Shown piece after piece: positions 46,234 through 54,823 of a DNA stretch of 64,000 nt. The DNA is from Gammaproteobacteria bacterium (ex Lamellibrachia satsuma) (lineage in GTDB: Bacteria; Pseudomonadota; Gammaproteobacteria; Chromatiales; Chromatiaceae): contig CP053680.1 in the NCBI GenBank assembly GCA_019623805.1, positions 806,001-870,000 on the forward strand, read 5' to 3'. Position 1 is the stretch's first letter; each line of letters opens with the position of its first letter. The translations under genes were made by a program, and so were the position numbers. The notes beneath the pieces are model-generated. The model did not search any database and was not told where the DNA came from. It saw nothing but the letters and a program-made list of their open reading frames with translations.

Positions 46234-49200
46234 CCTTTAACCTCTTATCCCCCACCGCAATCAACCGATAGACCGACGGAATCAACAGCAGGGTCACCAG
46301 GGTGGAAAACAGCAGTCCCGAAACCATGGTAACCGCCAGCGGCTGCAGCATCTCTGCACCCTCCCCCCAAGCCAGTGCCAGAGGCAGCATACCGGCCACG
46401 GTGGTCAGGGTGGTCATCAGGATCGGGCGCAGTCGAAGCCGTGCGGCCTCGATGATCGCGGCATCAATCGTCAATCCGGCACGGCGTTGTAAAACCATAT
46501 ATTCCACCAGCACAATCGCATTGTTCACCACGATCCCAGCCAGCATGATCAGGCCCAGCAGCACCGGCATGGAGCGCGGCAGTCCAGACCACTCCAATCC
46601 CAAAACGACTCCAATCACCGCAAAAGGCACACTGAGCATGATGACAATGGGATTACGCAGTGATTCATACTGCACCGCCATCACCACAAAGACCAGAAAC
46701 AGCGCCAGCCCCAGCAAGAGCAATCCCAGATCGCGTCCCTCACGTTGCGCCTCCTGACCGCCCGCCTCGTAGACTATGTAACCAGGCGGCAGCTCCATCC
46801 CATCTACCACATCCTGCACCGACTGCAACGCCTCTCCAGGCGTCAAGCCCTTGCTGGTGGAGGCACTGATATTCACCACCCTGCGCTGTTGATCCCGATG
46901 GATAGAGACAGGGCTTGGCACCAATTCGACCTTGGCCACCTCTCCCAGGCGCAGGGGAACCCTTGGCTCCGTTCGACTGAAGATAATCACCGACTCCACA
47001 TCGGCTGGCGTGGAGACATCCCGCCGCTGAAGTCGTAGACGCACGTCCACACTGCGATCACCATCGAGGAATTCAGTGACTTTCAGACCTCCCAGGGCAA
47101 GCTCCAGGATCCGTCCAACGTCTTCCACTGAGAGACCAAAACCGGAGGCCCGTTCCCGATCCACCACAACTGAAAGTTCCTGATTCAGGTCCTCGCTGGT
47201 ATGAGAGATATTTCGTAAGCCTTCGATTTTCCCAAGACGTTCAACCACCCGATCTGCAATCCGGGACATCTTTTCAAGATCCGTACCCTGCAGACGCAGT
47301 TCGATGTCGTCATCCCCCCGGTTCAGGCGGATACCGCGAATGCCGGAGACCCGCATATATATCCGTATGCCGACCAGGCTGGCATCCTGAATCTGCTTCT
47401 GCATACGTGCAATCCATGTCCGGCTGTCGATACCCCGCTCCTTTATCGGTTTCAGGGTAACATGCAGACTGGAACGATTGGATGCTTCATAAGTGGAGCG
47501 GCCAAAGACAAATCCCCCCACTTGGGCATAGATACTCTCGACCTCAGGCTGCTGCACGAACATCGTTTCGATCTTTTTGACAATTTCATCCATGCGGGCC
47601 AGATTGATACCACGGTCGGCAGTAATACTGACGTAGACCCGCCCCTCATCCATCTCCGGCAGAAAGATCTGCCGTCCCTGACTCAGCATTGGCCAAGCCA
47701 GAACCATCCCCAGGATAAACAACAACGGCACGAGCCAGGGCACCTTCAACAGCCAGCGGGTCAACCAGGCATATCCGTTCTGCAAAGCAGAGATCAGAAG
47801 GTTCACTCCGCGCCTCATCAGCCCCTCACGTTGCGCCGGTATGCGGCCGGCCAATGCGGGCACCAGCGTAAGCGCCACCAGAAGCGAGGCAACAATGGCA
47901 GCTGATATGGTGAATATCAGCTCCTGAAACAGCAATCCGACCAACCCCCCGATAAAGAGAAACGGCAGTACCGCAGCCAGGTTAGTGGAGGTGGAGGCGA
48001 CAATGGCGCTGTTGACCTCGGCTGCCGCCCTGCCCGACACCTCAGTTACATCGGTTGCGTCTGCCCCACTGCGTTCCCGCTGATGCCGATAGATATTTTC
48101 GAGCATTACAATGGTGCTATCCACCAGCATGCCGATACCAAGCGCCAAACCACCCAGCGTCATGATATTCAGCGTCAATCCGCCACTCGCCATGAGAATG
48201 AAGGTCACCAGTATGGCAATGGGTATAGCACTGCCGATGATCAGCGTACGACGCAGACTGCCAAGGAACAGATAGACCACCAGCATAGCGAGCATTGCGC
48301 CAATACCGGCTGAGTTCACCGCATTGTTCAGTGCCCGCCGGACATAACGCGCCTGATCATCCACCGGGCGTATCTCCACATCGGGTGGTATCAACCCTTT
48401 TTCCTGCAACTCGGCCACTCGCGCCAAGACACTGTCCACCACCTTTACCGTGTTCGCCTGCGGCTGTTTCTGGATCGAGAGTTTGATGCCAGGCAACTGG
48501 TTGAGACGGATTCGCAGCCGCTCCTCCTCTGCGCCGTCTTCGACCTCCGCCACCTCACTCAGACGCACCATCGCCGACAGGTTAGCCACGCCAACACTGG
48601 CCAACGGTAGGTTCAGAATCTCATTCACCGAGTGAAAACGGCCATCCGTGCGGCCGCTGATTTCACCATGTTCCATCATGAGACGGCCACCCGGCGTATC
48701 CACGTTTGCCGACTCCAGCACATCCTTCAAGTCGAGCAGATGCATATCGAGTCCTGCCAGACGCAGCTGATCCGCCTGGATCTGAATCTCACGCACCAGC
48801 CCACCACCAACCTCTGCAGCAGCCACGCCGGGCAGGTTGAGGAACCACTTGCTCAACTCATAGTCGACCCAACTGCGCAGTTCCACCGAATCCCGCAGGG
48901 AGGAACTGACAACGAACTCCGCAACCGGCCGTTGGGACGGGTCGCGTTTATAGATGACCGGCGCTTCGATGCTATCGGGGAGAAAGCGTTTGGCCCGGTC
49001 GAGACGGGTACTGGCATCCTGCAGCGCCTTGTCGATATCCGTACCGTAGGCAAACGACAGATCCACCGCGCTGCGCCCCTCGGAGGAGCGGGACTCAATG
49101 TGAATGGCATCCTCCGTGATAGCGAGCTGCTCCTCCAACTGGCGGGTGACGCGATCCTCCATGATGCTCGCAGGCACACCGGGATCCAGAACCCGCACCC

Positions 49201-49354
49201 GAACATCGGGATAGATGATATGAGGTAACAGATCGACACCCAGCCGTCCCAGGGAGAAGACCCCAAGTACCATCACCGCCAGTGTGATCATCACAACCCC
49301 GATAGGGTGACGGATGGACCAGGCGGCAATACCGCCGCCAAAGGATTTGCGCAT
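46217..49354 (-). CDS. RND efflux pump, inner-membrane permease
   Basis: About 1045 residues with the RND pattern: one N-terminal helix (HPIGVVMITLAVMVLGVFSLG), a large periplasmic porter domain, helices 2-6, a second porter domain and helices 8-12. Conserved are GIGMLVDSTIVMLENIYRH (helix 4, with the proton-relay Asp) and MVLAGIVVNN-type segments near the end (LAGIVVNNAIVLVEYM). It belongs to the HAE1/AcrB-like family. The ATG at 49354 overlaps the VOC gene stop (TGATG). The C-terminus lies in a heptamer repeat. Its adaptor may be the lipoprotein at 41998. Confidence 0.92.
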   Translation of the reverse strand: MRKSFGGGIAAWSIRHPIGVVMITLAVMVLGVFSLGRLGVDLLPHIIYPDVRVRVLDPGVPASIMEDRVTRQLEEQLAITEDAIHIESRSSEGRSAVDLSFAYGTDIDKALQDASTRLDRAKRFLPDSIEAPVIYKRDPSQRPVAEFVVSSSLRDSVELRSWVDYELSKWFLNLPGVAAAEVGGGLVREIQIQADQLRLAGLDMHLLDLKDVLESANVDTPGGRLMMEHGEISGRTDGRFHSVNEILNLPLASVGVANLSAMVRLSEVAEVEDGAEEERLRIRLNQLPGIKLSIQKQPQANTVKVVDSVLARVAELQEKGLIPPDVEIRPVDDQARYVRRALNNAVNSAGIGAMLAMLVVYLFLGSLRRTLIIGSAIPIAILVTFILMASGGLTLNIMTLGGLALGIGMLVDSTIVMLENIYRHQRERSGADATDVTEVSGRAAAEVNSAIVASTSTNLAAVLPFLFIGGLVGLLFQELIFTISAAIVASLLVALTLVPALAGRIPAQREGLMRRGVNLLISALQNGYAWLTRWLLKVPWLVPLLFILGMVLAWPMLSQGRQIFLPEMDEGRVYVSITADRGINLARMDEIVKKIETMFVQQPEVESIYAQVGGFVFGRSTYEASNRSSLHVTLKPIKERGIDSRTWIARMQKQIQDASLVGIRIYMRVSGIRGIRLNRGDDDIELRLQGTDLEKMSRIADRVVERLGKIEGLRNISHTSEDLNQELSVVVDRERASGFGLSVEDVGRILELALGGLKVTEFLDGDRSVDVRLRLQRRDVSTPADVESVIIFSRTEPRVPLRLGEVAKVELVPSPVSIHRDQQRRVVNISASTSKGLTPGEALQSVQDVVDGMELPPGYIVYEAGGQEAQREGRDLGLLLLGLALFLVFVVMAVQYESLRNPIVIMLSVPFAVIGVVLGLEWSGLPRSMPVLLGLIMLAGIVVNNAIVLVEYMVLQRRAGLTIDAAIIEAARLRLRPILMTTLTTVAGMLPLALAWGEGAEMLQPLAVTMVSGLLFSTLVTLLLIPSVYRLIAVGDKRLKVTGDR

Positions 49355-49878
49355 CACCAGGGGAACCAATTCGTATCTTCCGGCTCTGTGATCTGATTGA
49401 GCTCGATCCAGAGGTTGCCAGGCCCCACCAGAATCGCCACATCAATTTTATACTCCCCGTTCGCGAGGCGTTCAGCATTCAGTGGTGGAGCGATATAGTC
49501 TGTTTCAAGTATCTTGGGGGCGCCGTCATTTTTTTGCTTGAGCAGTTCACGCACCATTTCCGGTTTAAGGACAAACTCAGCGCCACGGGACTCCAGTTCA
49601 GCCACCGACCGATCCAGGTCAAACACACGCAGTCCGATGTGGTTGTTAAAAAGACGCTCATCCCCCGGTCCGGGTGGCAGTTGAAAATCGGGATCCTCAC
49701 GAAAGACCAGGGTGGCGCCGCAGACAATCAGGCGGCTGAAACGCAGTCCCATCATCTGTCCACGAAAGATCACCTTGCCACCGAACATCTTTACCCAGAA
49801 CGCCTCCTGAGCATCCACATCCAGGGTGCCGATAGAGAGTTCTATCAAGGGGTAGGTTTCCCTGTTGGCTTGACTCAT
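49354..49878 (-). CDS. VOC (glyoxalase/dioxygenase-fold) family protein
   Basis: A 174-residue single-protein VOC fold: two beta-alpha-beta-beta-beta modules (LIELSIGTLDVDAQEAFWVKMFGG; NNHIGLRVFDLDRSVAELESRGAEFV) and a metal-site-like His/Glu pair. Substrate not inferable. Its stop overlaps the RND pump ATG by one base, so the two are translationally coupled, an unusual pairing. Confidence 0.8.
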   Translation of the reverse strand: MSQANRETYPLIELSIGTLDVDAQEAFWVKMFGGKVIFRGQMMGLRFSRLIVCGATLVFREDPDFQLPPGPGDERLFNNHIGLRVFDLDRSVAELESRGAEFVLKPEMVRELLKQKNDGAPKILETDYIAPPLNAERLANGEYKIDVAILVGPGNLWIELNQITEPEDTNWFPW

Positions 49879-50039
49879 GATTATCCCTCAATATTCGCAT
49901 CGTTCGGTAAAAAAGCTTTCCGGGATTGTAGCCCAAGTCCGCCTCCACAACCGCAAATTGAAAGTCAGGCATTCAGTCCTTGAGTAACACCGGTGATTCT
50001 TTTAGTCTCAAACCCACACACCCTTTGGAGCAGACTAAG

Positions 50040-51452
50040 ATGACGGATCTATTGTTGCTCAGCACTCCACTGGCGGGCGACACCCTGCCAGGCGGTCTCT
50101 GCCCCTCTCTCTCGAACATCACCCTTGGTAGCTATCTGCGCAGCGAAGGGGCGGCGGTTTCAGTCCTCGATCCCAGTATCGATCTCGATGACGAAGGGGA
50201 TTCCGATTCCCCCAAGGCACTACTGGAACGGATCGCCGATGCCGTGCTGAAGGAGTCGCCACAAATGGTCGGCATTGCCTGCCTGTCACCGGTTGAAGGA
50301 CGGTTCGGCGCGGCTATGGCGAGGGTCCTGAAACAGCGCAACGGGTCACTGCCGGTGGTGTTGGGTGGTGTCTGGGTTACCGCCTGTGGCGCGGAGATCC
50401 TCGAACGCTGTCCTGAGGTCGATGCCATCGTTGCAGGGCCAGGGGAACAGGCTGCACTCGCGCTGGTAAGGAGTGGCCTGCAAAATCCGGCTTCGATACC
50501 AGGACTGGTGTGGCGCGATGGAGAAAAGATCCGTTCCAACCCGCCCGCAGAAACCCTCCCCACGGCACCGCCGGTGGATATGTCCCTGATGCGCCATCCG
50601 GAACGCTATGACATTTTCTGTTGGCTTACCAGCCGGGGTTGCCCCTACCACTGCACTTTCTGCACCGAGCGTCTGACCAATCCTGGTTTTACCCACAATC
50701 CTATCGAGAAGGTGAAGGCGGATCTCGAATTCTTTTCCAACATGGAAAAGTCCTGGTATCTGTGGATCTGCGATCCCCTGTTCGGGGTCAACCGCAAGCG
50801 GCTCGCAGAGGTCTGCAATCTACTCAAAGTGACCCCCATGCAGTTTCTGGCTGAAAGCCGGGTAGATGTACTGCATCCGGAGGACGTGCCGCAACTCGCG
50901 GCAGCAGGTTGCGACCTCATCTACTTTGGGCTTGAGGCAGTCGGCCACCAGTCTCTCTTTGAACTGGAAAAGATCGATGCCCGTCCAAAGGTGCATGAAA
51001 GGTATCTTGAAGGTGCACGTAATCTGGTGGAGGCCTGTCTGAAAAACGATGTCCTGCCGGTATTCGGTATTCTGCAGCCGGTGCCCGGCGATACTCCGGA
51101 GGATCTGGCTTTCACCCTGGATTTTCTTCGGGAACTGGCCGCCATCGCTGAGCGTCTCGGGGATGCCGCCAACCGGCTCGGTCCCTGCTTCTACGCCTTC
51201 CCCCTGCGTTTTGACCGGGGCGCACCCTACGAAACGATGCAGGGACACCTGGAGGAAAAAGGCGTCAGCGCCACTGCAGACACCGATCCACTGTTCGATG
51301 ACCGTTTTCTGGAGATCGCCTCTCCTAGCATTGACGAACAGATAGCGGAGACCTTCCGGGAGGCGGTGTGCGCACTGAACCCGACATCCGATTATGTGCG
51401 TCAACGCCTGCTGCGTTCCTACCCCAGACCCTACATCGAGTTCGATGCCTGA
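50040..51452 (+). CDS. B12-binding-domain radical SAM protein
   Basis: A 470-residue enzyme: an N-terminal cobalamin-binding Rossmann domain (about 1-130) and a radical SAM barrel with the [4Fe-4S] motif CX3CX2C in RGCPYHCTFC. YFGLEAVGHQSL and LPVFGILQPVPGDTPEDLAFTLDFLREL match class B (methylthio/BchE-like) radical SAM enzymes. Such proteins methylate or rearrange unreactive carbons in lipids, cofactors or natural products. GGAG lies nine bases before the ATG. The next gene overlaps its stop by eight bases. Substrate unknown. Confidence 0.88.
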   Translation: MTDLLLLSTPLAGDTLPGGLCPSLSNITLGSYLRSEGAAVSVLDPSIDLDDEGDSDSPKALLERIADAVLKESPQMVGIACLSPVEGRFGAAMARVLKQRNGSLPVVLGGVWVTACGAEILERCPEVDAIVAGPGEQAALALVRSGLQNPASIPGLVWRDGEKIRSNPPAETLPTAPPVDMSLMRHPERYDIFCWLTSRGCPYHCTFCTERLTNPGFTHNPIEKVKADLEFFSNMEKSWYLWICDPLFGVNRKRLAEVCNLLKVTPMQFLAESRVDVLHPEDVPQLAAAGCDLIYFGLEAVGHQSLFELEKIDARPKVHERYLEGARNLVEACLKNDVLPVFGILQPVPGDTPEDLAFTLDFLRELAAIAERLGDAANRLGPCFYAFPLRFDRGAPYETMQGHLEEKGVSATADTDPLFDDRFLEIASPSIDEQIAETFREAVCALNPTSDYVRQRLLRSYPRPYIEFDA

Positions 51453-52350
51453 CCCCCAGCGAATCGTCGTCATCGGCAGTACCGGCTGTGGTGGACGGGC
51501 AGTGGTCAGCGCACTGCGGGCTGCCGGACACCAAGTCCTTGGCATCTCCCGTGGCGAGAGCAACGGCCCCGCCCCTGATTTCATCAGCGATCGGCACAAC
51601 ACCGGACGCTTACGCCAAAAGCTGGCCGAATTCCAGCCCCAGGCAGTGGTCGATCAGATTGCTTATACCGAAGACGACGTCACCGCGCTTATCGAAGCAC
51701 TGCCTGCGATCACCCGCCGCTACCTGTTTGTCAGCAGCGCAGTGGTCTATGGTCCCGGCTGTGACAGAGCCTATCGGGAGAACGATTCGCCAGAGCCGGA
51801 AGGCTTCTTCGCAGAAGCAAAACTGGCGGCAGAAAATGCAGCGCTGAAATGGGCGGGGAGTAGCCGGGAGAGCATATCTCTGCGTGTTGGGGGACTCTAT
51901 GGGCCGGGGCATGCTCCACTCACCCTGTTCGGCAGAGACCCTGCGTTACCACAACGTCTGAATGCGCAGGAATCCCTCCCGATACCCACAAACGATCAGT
52001 CACTGCTGCAACCCTGGTTTGCTGCGGATCACGGTGCACTGATTCGGGATCTCATCTCTCAACCGAACCTCCCGGCCCTGCTCAATGTGGCTGGTGACGA
52101 ACGATTCAACTGGCAGACCTTCATGACAACCTGGTCCCGCGCCTGCAGTGCGCCCGCTCCCCATTTTGAATACTGTTCAATAGAAGAGATCAAGGCTCGC
52201 GCACCGGCAACACTGCAACCCTATCTCGACGTACTCCTGCGGCCACCTGTGATGGACCTCGACAGATTGCACCGCCTGGCGCTGGGAAACCAATCGGCTA
52301 CCCCTCTAATAGACGGCAGCAAACAGGTGTTTGACTGGATGAAAAAATAG
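51445..52350 (+). CDS. Extended SDR (NAD-dependent epimerase-like), catalytic Tyr replaced
   Basis: A 301-residue Rossmann protein: nucleotide motif GSTGCGG, SSAVVYG (catalytic Ser region) and a C-terminal substrate domain. The usual YxxxK is FxxxK (GFFAEAKLAAE), so the proton-donor Tyr is missing. It may be a non-catalytic binding protein or use another residue. The ATG overlaps the stop of the radical SAM gene (ATGCCTGA), so they are translated together. A role in modifying the same substrate is inferred. Confidence 0.82.
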   Translation: MPDPQRIVVIGSTGCGGRAVVSALRAAGHQVLGISRGESNGPAPDFISDRHNTGRLRQKLAEFQPQAVVDQIAYTEDDVTALIEALPAITRRYLFVSSAVVYGPGCDRAYRENDSPEPEGFFAEAKLAAENAALKWAGSSRESISLRVGGLYGPGHAPLTLFGRDPALPQRLNAQESLPIPTNDQSLLQPWFAADHGALIRDLISQPNLPALLNVAGDERFNWQTFMTTWSRACSAPAPHFEYCSIEEIKARAPATLQPYLDVLLRPPVMDLDRLHRLALGNQSATPLIDGSKQVFDWMKK

Positions 52351-52354
52351 CCGG

Positions 52355-54559
52355 ATGCCCGTGACAATAAAACACATTCTTCTCGCTCTTCTGCTGCTGT
52401 GCCAGTTCCCCATTACTATCGCGCAACAGCAGATTGAAAGACCGAAAATCGGCCTCGCGCTGAGTGGCGGTGGCGCAAGAGGCGCAGCTCACGTCGGCAT
52501 TCTAAAGGTCCTTGAAGCACTCAGAATCCCCGTCGACTATATCGCGGGCACCAGCATGGGCGCCATCATCGGCGGACTCTATGCGAGCGGAATGAGTCCG
52601 GAGACAATCGAACAACATTTGGCCTCAATGGATTGGGAGAATCTGTTCGACGACGATCTCAGCCGCACCAAACACAACATGCGCGGCAAGATCAATTCCC
52701 GACTGCCACTGATCAATGCGAAACTTGGGGTAAAAGAACGGGAGGTCAGCCTGCCGACGGCTATGATCCAGGGGCAGAAATTCACTCTGGAACTGAAACG
52801 GCTGACCCTTGGCGTGTCGGAGATCACTGACTTCGCTCGTCTGCCCATCCCTTTTAGAGCCGTTGCCACTGAGATTGCAACCGGCAACCCCGTTGTTCTC
52901 AGCAAAGGTGACCTTGCCCTGGCAATCCAGGCCAGCATGACCATACCCGGGGTATTTGCCGGTGTGGAGATCGAAAATCGGTTACTGGTCGACGGCGGGG
53001 TTTCCAACAATCTGCCTATCGACGTCGTCAGAGAGATGGGGGCGGATATCGTCATCGCCGTGGATATCAGCACGCCGCTCTATCATCAGGATGAGCTAAC
53101 CACTGCCCTGACTATCGTGGAGCAGTTGACGACCATCCTTACGCGACGCAATACCGAAACACAAATCACCGCTCTCAGTGATCGGGACATACTGATTGTT
53201 CCTGTATTGGATGATATCGAGAGTGCCGACTTCAAACAGACCGGCGAAGCTATCAGGATTGGCAAGGTTGCAGCTGAAGCAATAAAACCAGCGCTCTCCC
53301 GGCTGGCTCTTGGTGAACAGGCATACCAAAACTATCGTGAGCAACGCCGGATCAAGCCCACTACACCCATTGTGGAATTTATACATATCGAGAACCAATC
53401 TGAGTTGCGGGATGAGCTTCTCAGCAGTCGCCTGGCAATTCACTCGGGGGCACCGCTTGATCTCAAAGCACTCGAACAGAGTATTGATGATATCTACGGC
53501 CTGGATATTTTTGAAAGCGTCCGCTACAGATTGATCGAGGAAGAAGGCAAAACCGGCCTGTTGATCAAAGCAAAAGAGAAGCGCTGGGGTACGGACTTTC
53601 TACAGTTTGGTTTGAACTTCAGCGTTAATCCGCGCCTTGGCGATTCCCACTTCAATGCCTCTTCAGCCTATACCATAAAGCCACTCAACGACCTCAATGG
53701 GGAGTTGAAATCTTTTGCCCAACTCGGCAGGGAGCCCAAGTTCTTCACCGAACTCTACCAGCCACTGGATAATGAATCTGAATTTTTCATCCACCCCATC
53801 CTTTTCTATTCAACTCAGTATGTCGGAAAATATCTTGACGAGAATCTGGTGGCTGAATACGGGATAAAAAAGTACGGTGTCGGCTTGGCTGCCGGGAGGG
53901 AACTGGGCAAGTGGGGCCGCATTGAGCTGGGTTATCAAAGATTCCTCGGGGATCTGGACTATGTGACCGGGCCACCCAAACTACAGGGATACGATTTTAG
54001 CGGTGGTGAACTCTATGGCAGTTTTCAGCTGGATGAGATGGATAACATCTATTTTCCCAGAGAAGGTTTTCATTCAAAACTTCGTTGGACCGGCTCGCGC
54101 CGCAGCCTTGGCGCCGATAACGACTTCGACCAGGTTGAACTGCAGTTCAACTTGGCAAAAAGCTGGGACGACCACACTCTTTTCGCCGCGGGTTCATTCA
54201 ACAGCACACTGGATGACAACGCACCGCTGCAAGACCAATTCACACTTGGCGGCTTCCTGCACCTGTCGGGGCTGTCAGAAAATCAACTCTTAGGACAGCA
54301 CACCGCGCTGTTTGTCGGCAGTTACATGGCTCGACTTTACCGCAGCAAATACTTTCCGATCTATGCGGGTGCGTCCCTGGAAATGGGCAATGCCTGGCAA
54401 AGCCGTGATGATATAAGTCTGAATGACATGAGCTACGCCGGTAGCCTCTATCTTGGGGCCGATACGCCGGTAGGACCGCTCTATTTTGCCTACGGTCATG
54501 CGGAAGGCGGCCAATACGGTTTCTATCTTTTCCTGCGCCGCCCATTGTTTCTGGACTAG
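52355..54559 (+). CDS. Patatin-like phospholipase autotransporter (type Vd, PlpD-like)
   Basis: A 734-residue secreted/outer-membrane protein. A signal peptide (HILLALLLLCQFPITIAQ) is followed by a patatin lipase (oxyanion loop GGGARG, Ser nucleophile in GTSMG, Asp in DGGVSNN), a POTRA domain (about 335-415) and a 16-strand BamA/FhaC-like barrel ending in Leu-Asp. This is the PlpD (type Vd secretion) plan, in which the lipase is exposed or released through its own barrel. It starts 4 bp after the SDR gene. An IS-related MITE begins directly at its TAG stop. Confidence 0.92.
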   Translation: MPVTIKHILLALLLLCQFPITIAQQQIERPKIGLALSGGGARGAAHVGILKVLEALRIPVDYIAGTSMGAIIGGLYASGMSPETIEQHLASMDWENLFDDDLSRTKHNMRGKINSRLPLINAKLGVKEREVSLPTAMIQGQKFTLELKRLTLGVSEITDFARLPIPFRAVATEIATGNPVVLSKGDLALAIQASMTIPGVFAGVEIENRLLVDGGVSNNLPIDVVREMGADIVIAVDISTPLYHQDELTTALTIVEQLTTILTRRNTETQITALSDRDILIVPVLDDIESADFKQTGEAIRIGKVAAEAIKPALSRLALGEQAYQNYREQRRIKPTTPIVEFIHIENQSELRDELLSSRLAIHSGAPLDLKALEQSIDDIYGLDIFESVRYRLIEEEGKTGLLIKAKEKRWGTDFLQFGLNFSVNPRLGDSHFNASSAYTIKPLNDLNGELKSFAQLGREPKFFTELYQPLDNESEFFIHPILFYSTQYVGKYLDENLVAEYGIKKYGVGLAAGRELGKWGRIELGYQRFLGDLDYVTGPPKLQGYDFSGGELYGSFQLDEMDNIYFPREGFHSKLRWTGSRRSLGADNDFDQVELQFNLAKSWDDHTLFAAGSFNSTLDDNAPLQDQFTLGGFLHLSGLSENQLLGQHTALFVGSYMARLYRSKYFPIYAGASLEMGNAWQSRDDISLNDMSYAGSLYLGADTPVGPLYFAYGHAEGGQYGFYLFLRRPLFLD

Positions 54560-54788
54560 GAGGCTGTCGGGTTTATCCGTTTGAAGCGACTAATCCGCAG
54601 GAGCGGATTGAGCAGCTCTGCTGCCCCCGAAGGGGTGAAGGGCAGGATGCCCGTAATAAAATCACTGGGGGCGAATCAAATCAGTTTATCGAACGAGGCG
54701 AATAGTGAGCCTATTTAACGAGTTTGATAAGCTGAGTTGATCGCCATCCAGGGATTTGCAGCCAAACAGTGTTAAATCCGACAGCCTC
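54560..54788. mobile_element. MITE related to the IS1182-family element
   Basis: The ends GAGGCTGTCGGGTTT and (reverse complement) GAGGCTGTCGGATTT form terminal inverted repeats that closely match those of the complete IS at 60990-62552 (GAGTCTGTCGGATTT). It is flanked by CTAG on the left and CCAG on the right, recalling the CTAG duplication of that IS. The 229-bp interior has no gene but contains several small hairpins (AATCCGC/GCGGATT, CCCC/GGGG, GGGC/GCCC). Confidence 0.82.
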
Positions 54789-54823
54789 CCAGGGCCTGTT
54801 AACACTATGAAATCCGCTATCTA

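Noticed and set aside
51227..51233. GCGCACCCTAC inside the radical SAM gene as another repeat copy
   Set aside because: It is within conserved coding sequence and lacks the GGTGCGC left half; chance similarity.
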